Source: CAYSRM01 sp964475205
GTDB lineage: Bacteria; Verrucomicrobiota; Kiritimatiellia; UBA8416; CAYSRM01
Direction of reading: 5' to 3'
DNA length: 15,776 nt
NCBI GenBank assembly: GCA_964475205.1
Contig: CAYYVQ010000065.1
Coordinates: forward strand, 1-15,776
A program made the position numbers and the translations under genes. This document shows, piece by piece, positions 7,019 to 14,252 of the stretch. How positions within the stretch are numbered: position 1 is the stretch's first letter; each line of letters begins with the position of its first letter. The notes beneath the pieces were generated by a model. That model had not been told where the DNA came from, did not search any database, and saw only the letters and a list, made by a program, of their open reading frames with translations.

Positions 7019-7906
7019 ATGGCATTATCTAAACGATTTGTAGAGCTTTTCGACAACTACATGGATCGCACTGTCCGAGAGGTGATGCAGAGATTCTGCC
7101 TGAGTTTCAGGCGGTCGGTAGCTTTGGATCGTTTTGATTCGGCTCACCCCTGTGTTTTTGTTTTGTCAACTGGAAGATGTGGTACAAAAACTCTTTCGCG
7201 GCTTGCCAACCTTTGTGACAGTCTAACAAGCTATCACGAGCCTTGGCCTAAAATGTATCGATTATCCAAGAGCGCTTATGTCAACATGGGAAACGCCAGT
7301 GCAAGCCCCATCCTTAAAGAGGCCTTTCTAGCACTTCGAGAAAATCGACTGAAACTTGCGTTGGATGTTGGGTGTGGCTACATTGAGACAAGTCCTCATT
7401 CAACGTTTCTAGCTCCAGCGATTGCTGATGCTGTTCCAGAAGTTCGTTTTATACATCTTATTCGAAATCCTGTTGACGTTGTTAAATCTGCCACAAAGCG
7501 CCTTTGGTATGCAGGATCTCCGTTTGATTCCACCCGAATTACACCCTGTGACCATAGCCACATAGATAGCAATTGGGCAGATTACGACGTAGTTGATAAA
7601 AACGCCTGGCTGTGGGCAGAAACGAATAGTTGGATTCACAAGTTTCTTTCCCAGCTTCCTGGGGCCAGATCGATACGGTTGCATTCGGAACAGTTGTTTG
7701 CAGGGGAGAGCTTGGCGTTGGAATCTTTCTTTTCCTTTATCGGGGAAGAGATGCCGGGAAGACGGCGAATCAAGAGAGTATTAGGGAGACAATTTAACGC
7801 TAATCCGCGCAGGATGCCCGATAGCGAATGGACTCCAGAAGATACTGACCGGGTTAAGAAAATCGTCCAACCAGTCGCGAAAGAAATCGGATGCCAGAGT
7901 CTTTAG
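7019..7906 (+). CDS. Sulfotransferase family protein
   Basis: A 295-residue predicted PAPS-dependent sulfotransferase, which would transfer sulfate to a hydroxyl or amino group of a glycan or small molecule. The 5'-phosphosulfate-binding loop is STGRCGTKTLS (50-60), and the 3'-phosphate-binding segment is RFIHLIRNPVDVVKSATKR (143-161), with Arg149 and Ser157 as the expected contacts. His73 in SYHEPWP may lie in the active site, as in other bacterial members. The length is normal for the family. The ATG at 7019 has only AGCAGG immediately before it. ATG at 7061 is an alternative that keeps both motifs. It starts right after the insertion-sequence remnant, so its original promoter may have been replaced. 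With the deacetylase that follows, it suggests a sulfated glycan product (inference). The acceptor is unknown. Confidence 0.88.
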   Translation: MALSKRFVELFDNYMDRTVREVMQRFCLSFRRSVALDRFDSAHPCVFVLSTGRCGTKTLSRLANLCDSLTSYHEPWPKMYRLSKSAYVNMGNASASPILKEAFLALRENRLKLALDVGCGYIETSPHSTFLAPAIADAVPEVRFIHLIRNPVDVVKSATKRLWYAGSPFDSTRITPCDHSHIDSNWADYDVVDKNAWLWAETNSWIHKFLSQLPGARSIRLHSEQLFAGESLALESFFSFIGEEMPGRRRIKRVLGRQFNANPRRMPDSEWTPEDTDRVKKIVQPVAKEIGCQSL

Positions 7907-7962
7907 CCTGATCTATTCACGAAAAAAGTTAAGCAATAAACTCTGCACGTAAATAGATCAGG
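7907..7962. repeat. 11-bp perfect inverted repeat between sulfotransferase and deacetylase
   Basis: CCTGATCTATT (7907-7917) and AATAGATCAGG (7952-7962) are exact reverse complements. After one mismatch, ACG (7919-7921) pairs with CGT (7948-7950), giving a 15-position stem with a 26-nt loop. The left arm starts directly after the sulfotransferase TAG. There is no U-run after it, so it is not a standard intrinsic terminator. It may be an mRNA-stabilising hairpin, an operator, or the ends of a tiny element. Confidence 0.6.
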
Positions 7963-7986
7963 TTAGAACCAGACAGTCAGAGTCGA

Positions 7987-9024
7987 ATGAATCTCAATAG
8001 TGATAGACGAATCGACGGGCAGGAGGCGGGCAGAAAGATTGAGCCTATGCAAGATTCAAACTTAGGGCAGGGGAAAAAGCCGTGGCCAATGCGTAACATC
8101 TGCCTTCCGGCTGATCCAGACATCTGGCACGGCCATAGTTTTGCATGTTGCCTTACCCACGACATTGATCACATTCACAAATATGTCAATCCGGCAGATC
8201 GCGTTATGCGGCTTGGCTCGGATATATTAAGACGAAAAGATATCGGGATGTTTTTCAGGCGCGTTAAAGAGATCTGTGAGGTTGCGAGCGGTAATGACCC
8301 GGATCGCAGAGGCTATGAATGGTTGCTGAGCAGGGAACGTAAACTTGGCTTAAAGGCGACATACTTCTTCCCGACCGCATTCCAGACTAAATATGACAGG
8401 GGTATAGCGCCAGGTGAATTGACTGAAATGGTTCAGCAGGTGGAAGAGTCTGGAATGGAAGCGGGTTTGCATCCGGGTTTTTATAGCTTTATTGATAAAG
8501 ACGCAATGAAGGCCGAAAAAGAAAGATTTGATGAGATGGTCTCGAAGAAACCTTACGGGGTTAGGCAGCATTTTCTGCGTCTTAAGATACCTGCTACATG
8601 GACAATACAATCAGAGCTTGGATTCTTATACGATTCAACCCTGTATAGGAATTTCTATCCGGATGCGCCACCATTTCCCTTCCAGATCTATGATACTGAG
8701 AGTGGAGTCGCTCTTGATTTGTGGGAGATCCCGCTTTCCGTCATGGATGCAACTTTAAAAAAGAAATATCGCGACCCTGAAATTGCTTTGAAAGAAGTCA
8801 AGAAGCAGGTTCAGGATGTGGCGCGAGTCGGGGGCGTGTTTTGTCTTCTATGGCACAATTCATCTTTGGATAACTCGGACTGGCACAAGTGGCAAGATGT
8901 CTATTCGAGAATACTTGAGTTTATAGTTGAACAAGACGGGTGGATCACCAGTGGGCGGGAAATACTGAACAGGTGGAAGAATTCAAAGGCAGTAGAAGAT
9001 CAGAACGCTGGAAGCGGTGAGTAA
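7987..9024 (+). CDS. Polysaccharide deacetylase (CE4-like)
   Basis: A 345-residue protein of the NodB/CE4-like deacetylase superfamily, expected to remove N- or O-acetyl groups from a glycan or glycan precursor using a bound metal. Motifs in order are LTHDIDH (56-62, metal-binding Asp/His region), LKATYFFP (122-129), EAGLHPGFYSF (158-168, with His162), GVRQHFLR (191-198) and LLWHNS (287-292, with catalytic-type His290). This THDID/GLHP/RQHxLR set is typical of deacetylases in bacterial polysaccharide clusters rather than chitin or peptidoglycan deacetylases. No signal peptide is visible, so it probably acts in the cytoplasm. The start is uncertain: ATG 7987 has no clear ribosome site, and ATG 8047 or 8089 would drop only the unconserved first 20-34 residues. 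AGGAGG at 8021-8025 is too far from either to decide. Confidence 0.85.
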   Translation: MNLNSDRRIDGQEAGRKIEPMQDSNLGQGKKPWPMRNICLPADPDIWHGHSFACCLTHDIDHIHKYVNPADRVMRLGSDILRRKDIGMFFRRVKEICEVASGNDPDRRGYEWLLSRERKLGLKATYFFPTAFQTKYDRGIAPGELTEMVQQVEESGMEAGLHPGFYSFIDKDAMKAEKERFDEMVSKKPYGVRQHFLRLKIPATWTIQSELGFLYDSTLYRNFYPDAPPFPFQIYDTESGVALDLWEIPLSVMDATLKKKYRDPEIALKEVKKQVQDVARVGGVFCLLWHNSSLDNSDWHKWQDVYSRILEFIVEQDGWITSGREILNRWKNSKAVEDQNAGSGE

Positions 9025-9033
9025 ATTGCCTGA

Positions 9034-9080
9034 TTGACAGCGCCGGGACTTCCGATAGAGTATTTGATAGTCTCTATAAT
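9034..9080 (+). promoter_or_regulatory. Candidate promoter before the YfhO-like gene
   Basis: A consensus TTGACA (9034-9039) is followed after 16 bases by TAGAGT (9056-9061), a fair sigma70 pair. A perfect TATAAT (9075-9080) lies farther down without a properly spaced -35 (TTGATA at 9064-9069 is only 5 bases away). The region lies in the 89-base gap between the deacetylase and the YfhO-like gene, so the latter may have its own start of transcription. Confidence 0.4.
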
Positions 9081-9113
9081 TAAGAATGACCCGAAAAGTA
9101 GTGAAGGCTTTAT

Positions 9114-11627
9114 ATGAATAGAAAGCACATTATCGGAGCATGCCTTTTGAGCGTTGTGGCGGTTCTTGCCGCGTTCTGGGATCCTTTGTTCTCAGGCAAG
9201 ACACTTTTCTCGCCGGATCAGTCGCCTTTTTTTTCTGCCGACTATCAGTGTCATCGACTTGCATCGTTTTGGGGCGCATGGTTGCATCGGGTTGCTGGTA
9301 GAGGGGCAGGGGGCGGAACGTTTCATCCACTTGAAATTTTAGCCGTGATATTTCCGCCGCTTGTTTATCATGTGGCATCCTATATGGTTTCCGTTGTCCT
9401 TCTCTATATTGCCGGGGTATTTTTTCTGCGGGGGCGGCGGATTCCGTTTGTGCCTGCTTTGCTTGGCGGGCTTGCGATTGCCTTTGCAGGATATTTCTTC
9501 ACGCTGATTTCCGCGGGGCATCGCGGGATCTTCTACATGATGCCTTATGCGGTCTTTGTATTCGGCTTCCTTGACCGGGCGATTGAACGCAAATCCATGT
9601 TCTATTTCGCCATGACCGGCGCGTTCGCAGGGTTCGGCCTGATTGCTCAGGCCGACGTTATGGGGCTTTTGCTTATTGTTGCGGGCGCATACGGGGTATT
9701 CAAGTTGTCCAGTAGTTTCTTCGCAAACAAGGACACCAGGGGGGTTCTGTTGACCAGGACTATTCTGGGCGGATTTGTAGCACTGCTCTTCCTGGGGCTT
9801 GTATGCGCGGGGTGGTACGAGAAACTGACAGAAACCATTCTTCCGAAACGTGAGCAGCAGATGGCCTCAGCAGGGGCAAAAACAGCAGAACAAAAATGGA
9901 TTTTTGCCACAAACTGGAGCATGCCTCCGGAAGAGATTCTGGAGTTTGTAGCGCCGGGAATATTTGGTTTCGAGAGCGGAGATCCTGAAGGACCATACTG
10001 GGGCCGGGTAGGCCGGTCGTGGCAATGGGGCGAGGGCCGACAAGGTATGGTGAACCTGAAACAGCATACTGTGTATCTCGGGGTTTTGCAGTTGCTGTTT
10101 GCTTTCTACGGGCTTGCATGGGGCTTGCGCCGAAAGAAAGGAGCCATAGATGCTGATGCCGATGGCGGAGAAAAGACAGCCGCAGGGTTTTCAATCTGGA
10201 ATTGCCGCGGGGAAGTACTTTTCTGGGGAGTTGTTGCATTAGTAAGCGCGCTGCTCGCAATGGGAAGGTATTTCCCGCTCTATCGACTTTTCTATATGTT
10301 GCCGCTGGCTTCGAAAATCAGGGCTCCGATAAAGTTCATACACATTACAGAACTTTCTGTCGCAATTCTGTTTGCTTACGGGCTAAGCATTTTCCTGCAT
10401 CATGTTGACCTGCTTCGCGGCTCTGAGAAGATGCAAGGCAAACACATTAAACGTCAGATGGGCACATTCTTTATGGGTTCCGGCATAGTCGGGGTGATTT
10501 TCTTTATTGCTTGCGGGTTAATGGGTGGCTTCGGCGGCATTTTCAGAGACTACTGGGAGGAACTGGGCTTTCTTGGCCATTCGGATCTGCTGATTGAAAG
10601 AATGCAGGGAGCGCTGGCGCACGGAGGAGTGCTATTCCTGATTGGAGCAGGTGTCTTTGCGGCCTGCAGGTTTATGGCGGACACAAAGAAAGCCAGGCAG
10701 ATATCGCTGGCCGTGCTTCTGGTTGCGGTTCCACTTGACCTTGTCCTGGTCGCACGAAATTACGTGCGCGTAAGGGATCTGTCAGCTTATTACGCCCCTA
10801 ATCCTGTGGCAGAAAGGATTAATGAGGAAGAACAGCTTTACAGGACTGCCTACTATTTGAGTCAACGCAGTAAATTCGACGTAGTGTGGCGAAACTTCAG
10901 GCATCACGGTGTCTATATGTTGAATCCACGCAACCTTGCGGATCTGTCGGACGACTATCAGAATTTTTTCAAAGCTATAGGCAACAATATTATACGTTTG
11001 TGGCAGTTGACCAATACTCGATTTGTATTAGGGCCGATCGAAGCTTTTGAAAAAATTCTTGAGCATCCTGCCATCGAAGTCGATACACGTTTTGCAATCA
11101 CAGGCGGCAGAATCCTGGTTAACGAGCGCCGTCCTGGACAATTCGCGCTGATACGTTTCAACGGCTGCCTGCCACGTGCGCTGGTTTATCACGAGTGGGA
11201 GTTCCTGGAGCAGGAGAAGACGCTCCAGACACTGACCAGTACGGAATGGAATCCTTTCCGCACTTTACTTGTTTCAGACAAGCCGAAGCCGAAAGTTATG
11301 CCATCGAATAGAGAACCGACGCGGGTGAATATTACAGATTATGGGCGGACGCGGGTTGAGATAGAAACGGAAACAGAAGCAGACGGAATCTTGCTGCTAA
11401 ATGACAAGTATAATCCTGACTGGAAGGTTTCCGTTGACGGGAAGCCGGCGGAAATACTGCGGTGTAATTATATTATGCGCGGCGTGGGGCTTACTGCCGG
11501 ACAGCATCGTGTAGTTTTCACGTACAGGCCTTTTGTGATTCCATTTATTCTCAGCATCAGCGTTTGCATCGTGCTGTTTGCCTGGGGCAGCGGTTTATTT
11601 TTTGCAAAAAGGCGAAAGAGCAACTGA
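9114..11627 (+). CDS. YfhO-like multi-pass membrane protein (GT-C type)
   Basis: An 837-residue polytopic inner-membrane protein with about a dozen hydrophobic segments, several of them in the first half. It resembles the YfhO family of GT-C-like proteins, thought to glycosylate envelope polymers on the outer face using a polyprenyl-phosphate sugar. Features are an early extracytoplasmic loop after the first helix (DPLFSGKTLFSPDQSPFF, about 23-40), SAGHRGIFYMMPYAVFVFGF, a large soluble region after about residue 550, and a C-terminal beta domain reading LLLNDKYNPDWKVSVDGKPA (from about 760). That domain ends in a last helix and an Arg/Lys tail. The DxYxPxWKVxVDG pattern is a strong YfhO signature. 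The ATG at 9114 has AAGG 6 bases upstream. The following gene is a lipoprotein glycosidase on the same strand. The sugar and acceptor are unknown. Confidence 0.8.
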   Translation: MNRKHIIGACLLSVVAVLAAFWDPLFSGKTLFSPDQSPFFSADYQCHRLASFWGAWLHRVAGRGAGGGTFHPLEILAVIFPPLVYHVASYMVSVVLLYIAGVFFLRGRRIPFVPALLGGLAIAFAGYFFTLISAGHRGIFYMMPYAVFVFGFLDRAIERKSMFYFAMTGAFAGFGLIAQADVMGLLLIVAGAYGVFKLSSSFFANKDTRGVLLTRTILGGFVALLFLGLVCAGWYEKLTETILPKREQQMASAGAKTAEQKWIFATNWSMPPEEILEFVAPGIFGFESGDPEGPYWGRVGRSWQWGEGRQGMVNLKQHTVYLGVLQLLFAFYGLAWGLRRKKGAIDADADGGEKTAAGFSIWNCRGEVLFWGVVALVSALLAMGRYFPLYRLFYMLPLASKIRAPIKFIHITELSVAILFAYGLSIFLHHVDLLRGSEKMQGKHIKRQMGTFFMGSGIVGVIFFIACGLMGGFGGIFRDYWEELGFLGHSDLLIERMQGALAHGGVLFLIGAGVFAACRFMADTKKARQISLAVLLVAVPLDLVLVARNYVRVRDLSAYYAPNPVAERINEEEQLYRTAYYLSQRSKFDVVWRNFRHHGVYMLNPRNLADLSDDYQNFFKAIGNNIIRLWQLTNTRFVLGPIEAFEKILEHPAIEVDTRFAITGGRILVNERRPGQFALIRFNGCLPRALVYHEWEFLEQEKTLQTLTSTEWNPFRTLLVSDKPKPKVMPSNREPTRVNITDYGRTRVEIETETEADGILLLNDKYNPDWKVSVDGKPAEILRCNYIMRGVGLTAGQHRVVFTYRPFVIPFILSISVCIVLFAWGSGLFFAKRRKSN

Positions 11628-11659
11628 TCGGGCTTACGCTTGGGTGTTGCTGGGGAGAT

Positions 11660-11691
11660 AGCCGCGGGTTACGGGATAACCCGCTGTACTT
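11660..11691 (+). repeat. REP-like hairpin unit A, copy 1
   Basis: It carries GCGGGTT and AACCCGC around ACGGGAT, a perfect 7-bp stem with a 7-nt loop, flanked by AGCC and TGTACTT. It begins 32 bases after the stop of the YfhO-like gene. It is the first of four nearly identical units. Confidence 0.9.
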
Positions 11692-11704
11692 GGGAAGAGA
11701 GAAG

Positions 11705-11767
11705 AGCCGCGGGTTACGGGATAACCCGCTGTACTTGGGGGAGTACAGCAGGTTGTGCCAACCTGCT
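11705..11767 (+). repeat. REP-like composite unit A+B, first
   Basis: Unit A (11705-11736, same stem GCGGGTT/AACCCGC) is followed by unit B (11747-11767), whose arms AGCAGGTTG and CAACCTGCT form a perfect 9-bp stem with loop TGC. GCTGTACT at the end of A (11728-11735) can also pair with AGTACAGC at the start of B (11742-11749). That alternative is exclusive with the two separate hairpins. Confidence 0.9.
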
Positions 11768-11791
11768 GCCGGGAGATGGGGAAGAGAGAAG

Positions 11792-11823
11792 AGCCGCGGG
11801 TTACGGGATAACCCGCTGTACCT
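11792..11823 (+). repeat. REP-like hairpin unit A, copy 3
   Basis: This is the same sequence and stem as copies 1, 2 and 4, with the final TACTT changed to TACCT. It follows a purine-rich spacer. With the next composite unit it repeats the order A, A, B at about 132-136 bases from the first set. Confidence 0.88.
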
Positions 11824-11840
11824 GAAAGAGAGATGAAGAG

Positions 11841-11904
11841 AGCCGCGGGTTACGGGATAACCCGCTGTACTTAGGGAGAGTACAGCAGGTTGTGTCAACC
11901 TGCT
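11841..11904 (+). repeat. REP-like composite unit A+B, second
   Basis: Unit A (11841-11872) is followed by unit B (11884-11904), with arms AGCAGGTTG/CAACCTGCT and loop TGT. The bridging pairing GCTGTACT (11864-11871) with AGTACAGC (11879-11886) is kept even though the intervening loop bases differ from the first composite. It ends 38 bases before the lipoprotein start codon, so its hairpins would lie in the 5' leader of that gene's mRNA if transcription comes from upstream. Confidence 0.9.
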
Positions 11905-11942
11905 GCTGATACCGAGATGATTTGTAGCGAGAGGTATGGGAT

Positions 11943-14219
11943 ATGGTGAGACTGGTTTTGAGTTCGGTGTTAGTCGCCTTACTCTTGTCCGGCTGTGCCG
12001 GTGAGAAGCAGCCTGATGTTACTCTGACGGACAAGGTCAGGGATCTGACAAATACGGCTGCCTTTGCCCTAAGCCCGCAGGGAACGGCACGCATGGAGTC
12101 GAGTTACGACAGGACAGGCGGCAACGCTGACTGGGCTGCGTGGCGCGAAACCGGGCCTGACGGGCTGGTGGAGGTTGTCAACCTGCAAGGGCCGGGATGT
12201 GTGGAGAGAATCTGGATGACCAGCGTTCGCGGGGATGAATGGTTATTCTTTTTTGACGGCGAAGAAGAACCGCGCCTTCGCTTGACACGCAAAGAGCTTT
12301 TTGGCGGAAAATTTCCATTTGTTCCGCCACTTTGCGACAGTTTGAGCGGCGGGTTCTATTGTTACATGCCTTTGCCTTTTGCCGAGTCGCTGCGGATTGC
12401 TGTTAGAATGCCGGAGATTCAACCACAATGGCGCCAGTATTACCATGTTAACTATGAGGTGTTCCCAAAAGGCACCAAAGTCGAGTCTTTTCCGCACAGA
12501 ATTTCCGCCGACCAGGAAGCCGCCGTCAGAGAGGTAATAGGGGTCTGGTCAAATGCTGCCGGGCAGTTGCGGAGCAGGATTGACCGCTGTGAAATTGAGC
12601 ACACCGGGATTCTGGAACCAGGTTCGACCACTACGGTTTTTGAACATGAGAATGCCGGATGCATAGAAACGTTAAGCCTCAGGATGGGGACAACAACCGA
12701 TGCTTCTGCGCTGGAAAAGGTGCAGCCTTTGCGCGATGTGCATTTGAGGATCTACTGGGATGGGATGGACGAGCCCAGTGTGGCTGTTCCTGTAGGCGAT
12801 TTTTTCTGCAACCCATATTTCCGGCGGGCTTTCGCGGCGTTGCCGATGGGCAATGTTGATGACACTTTTGTGTGTGCGTTTCCTATGCCTTTCGCTGAAT
12901 CAGCAAAAGTTGAACTGGTGAATACGGGTCGGTTGCCTGTTGAGATACAGTGCGGTGTTGATCTGGCTGACAGGGTCCCCGAAGGTAAACTGTATTTTCA
13001 TTCTAAATGGGGCGCCATGCAGAGGGGTGGAGTTCCCTTTGAGATGCTTGCCGCGACAGGCAAGGGGCATTACGCGGGTTGTTACCTGAACGTGATAGGA
13101 ACCGACGGGTCATGGCATATCCTGGAAGGCGATGAGGTCATCAGGGTTGACGATGGAAGCAAGCCCATGTTGCACGGGACCGGGCTGGAAGATTATTTTA
13201 ACGGGGGCTGGTATTATTTCGGGATTTTTGACCGGCCGCTGCACGGGCTTGTTGAAAAAGCGCCGATCCGGACAGGGCAATATAGATTCCACTTAAATGA
13301 CCGCGTTCCCTTTGAAAAAAACATTTCCGTGACTTTCGAGTTTGGCGACGCAAATCGTTCTCAGGGGTATATGTCAGGCGTTGCTTACTGGTATCAGAAA
13401 AAACCTTCATCTGCAAGATCCGCGTTTTCCGCAAACAGACTGAAGCCTCCTCCCGACCCCTTGAGGAAGGCAGCTATCATGGCGCATCTGTTCGAATTTG
13501 AACGGATAGGTCATTTTGAGGAAGCGCGCCAACGGTGCCTGCAATATGCCGAAAGGTTTAAGGGTTCTCCGGCCGCGGAAGTCATCAGGTTGCGTGCTGC
13601 AGCTTATGCGGAGGCTATGGACGGTATAGACGCGGCGGCTCCTGTTTATGAGCGTATTATTAAAGAAGCTCCGCAAAGTCCGGCTGCAAGCCAGGCGGAG
13701 AAGCTGATGTGGTTTCACGAGGAACCGGATAATGCTTTGCTTGGGGTCCATGCGAATGCGGGGTATAGAGTTTATCTGGATGGAAAGCTTGTAGGGGAAG
13801 GCGGCAATCCGTTTACAATGGAAGTCTATCAGTTGAAGCTTGAACCCGGGGAACATATCCTGACCGCGGAGGTGACGCCACAGCGCAACAATGCATGGTT
13901 TTCAGCGTACCTGCGCACTCACCAAACGAACATTGTTACCGGCAGGACCTGGCAATACGTGAAGGAAAAGCCGGAAAACTGGCCTGGGACGGAATCTCTC
14001 GAAGGATTGGCCTGGGCAAACAGCGGGCTTGCCAGCGCCAGGGCTATATTGCCTAAAATGAACTACTGGCAATTTGCCCCGAATGCTTTTATCAATATGC
14101 AGTCGGGCAAGCAACTTCTTCGTCCGTGGAAGGGTTGGGACAGGAATCCGGGACAGTCTACGGCGTACCTGAAAAAGGAATTTACTATTGCCGGGGCAAA
14201 TGAGGACAACCGTCGCTGA
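11943..14219 (+). CDS. DUF2961 / GH172-family lipoprotein with C-terminal extension
   Basis: A 758-residue predicted lipoprotein. The signal peptide ends in the lipobox LSGC with Cys18, so it should be anchored in the envelope. Residues about 40-485 form a DUF2961 domain (glycoside hydrolase family 172, whose characterised members act on alpha-D-fructofuranosyl or arabinofuranosyl linkages). The core motifs are LEGDE (394-398) and GTGLEDYFNGGWYY (412-425). Glu395 and Glu416 are 21 residues apart, the same spacing as the two catalytic glutamates I recall for the characterised bifidobacterial enzyme (270 and 291). Residues about 490-600 look helical and TPR-like (FEEARQRCLQYAERF). About 600-758 carries a beta-sandwich-like part with YRVYLDGKLVGEGGNPF. 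This makes it longer than simple GH172 enzymes. GAGAGG before the ATG is a fair ribosome site. The substrate is probably a surface or dietary glycan. Confidence 0.88.
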   Translation: MVRLVLSSVLVALLLSGCAGEKQPDVTLTDKVRDLTNTAAFALSPQGTARMESSYDRTGGNADWAAWRETGPDGLVEVVNLQGPGCVERIWMTSVRGDEWLFFFDGEEEPRLRLTRKELFGGKFPFVPPLCDSLSGGFYCYMPLPFAESLRIAVRMPEIQPQWRQYYHVNYEVFPKGTKVESFPHRISADQEAAVREVIGVWSNAAGQLRSRIDRCEIEHTGILEPGSTTTVFEHENAGCIETLSLRMGTTTDASALEKVQPLRDVHLRIYWDGMDEPSVAVPVGDFFCNPYFRRAFAALPMGNVDDTFVCAFPMPFAESAKVELVNTGRLPVEIQCGVDLADRVPEGKLYFHSKWGAMQRGGVPFEMLAATGKGHYAGCYLNVIGTDGSWHILEGDEVIRVDDGSKPMLHGTGLEDYFNGGWYYFGIFDRPLHGLVEKAPIRTGQYRFHLNDRVPFEKNISVTFEFGDANRSQGYMSGVAYWYQKKPSSARSAFSANRLKPPPDPLRKAAIMAHLFEFERIGHFEEARQRCLQYAERFKGSPAAEVIRLRAAAYAEAMDGIDAAAPVYERIIKEAPQSPAASQAEKLMWFHEEPDNALLGVHANAGYRVYLDGKLVGEGGNPFTMEVYQLKLEPGEHILTAEVTPQRNNAWFSAYLRTHQTNIVTGRTWQYVKEKPENWPGTESLEGLAWANSGLASARAILPKMNYWQFAPNAFINMQSGKQLLRPWKGWDRNPGQSTAYLKKEFTIAGANEDNRR

Positions 14220-14252
14220 GAGGTTGCGAGCGGGCAAGGAAAAAGGCTCTGT

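Noticed and set aside
7907..7962. Intrinsic terminator after the sulfotransferase
   Set aside because: The stem is long but AT-rich, the loop is large, and no U-tract follows.
11557..11898. Proteins encoded across the hairpin array on either strand (RGLRDNPLYL-like repeats)
   Set aside because: The unit simply has no stop codons in several frames, so frames on both strands repeat the same peptide. This is a repeat artefact.
11660..11906. CRISPR array
   Set aside because: The repeats are palindromic hairpins, the gaps between them are short and similar to each other (purine-rich, about 13-17 bases or holding unit B), and there are no unique spacers or cas genes.
14220..14252. Bidirectional terminator between the convergent lipoprotein and radical SAM genes
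   Set aside because: The 33-base gap has no stable stem followed by a U-run on either strand.
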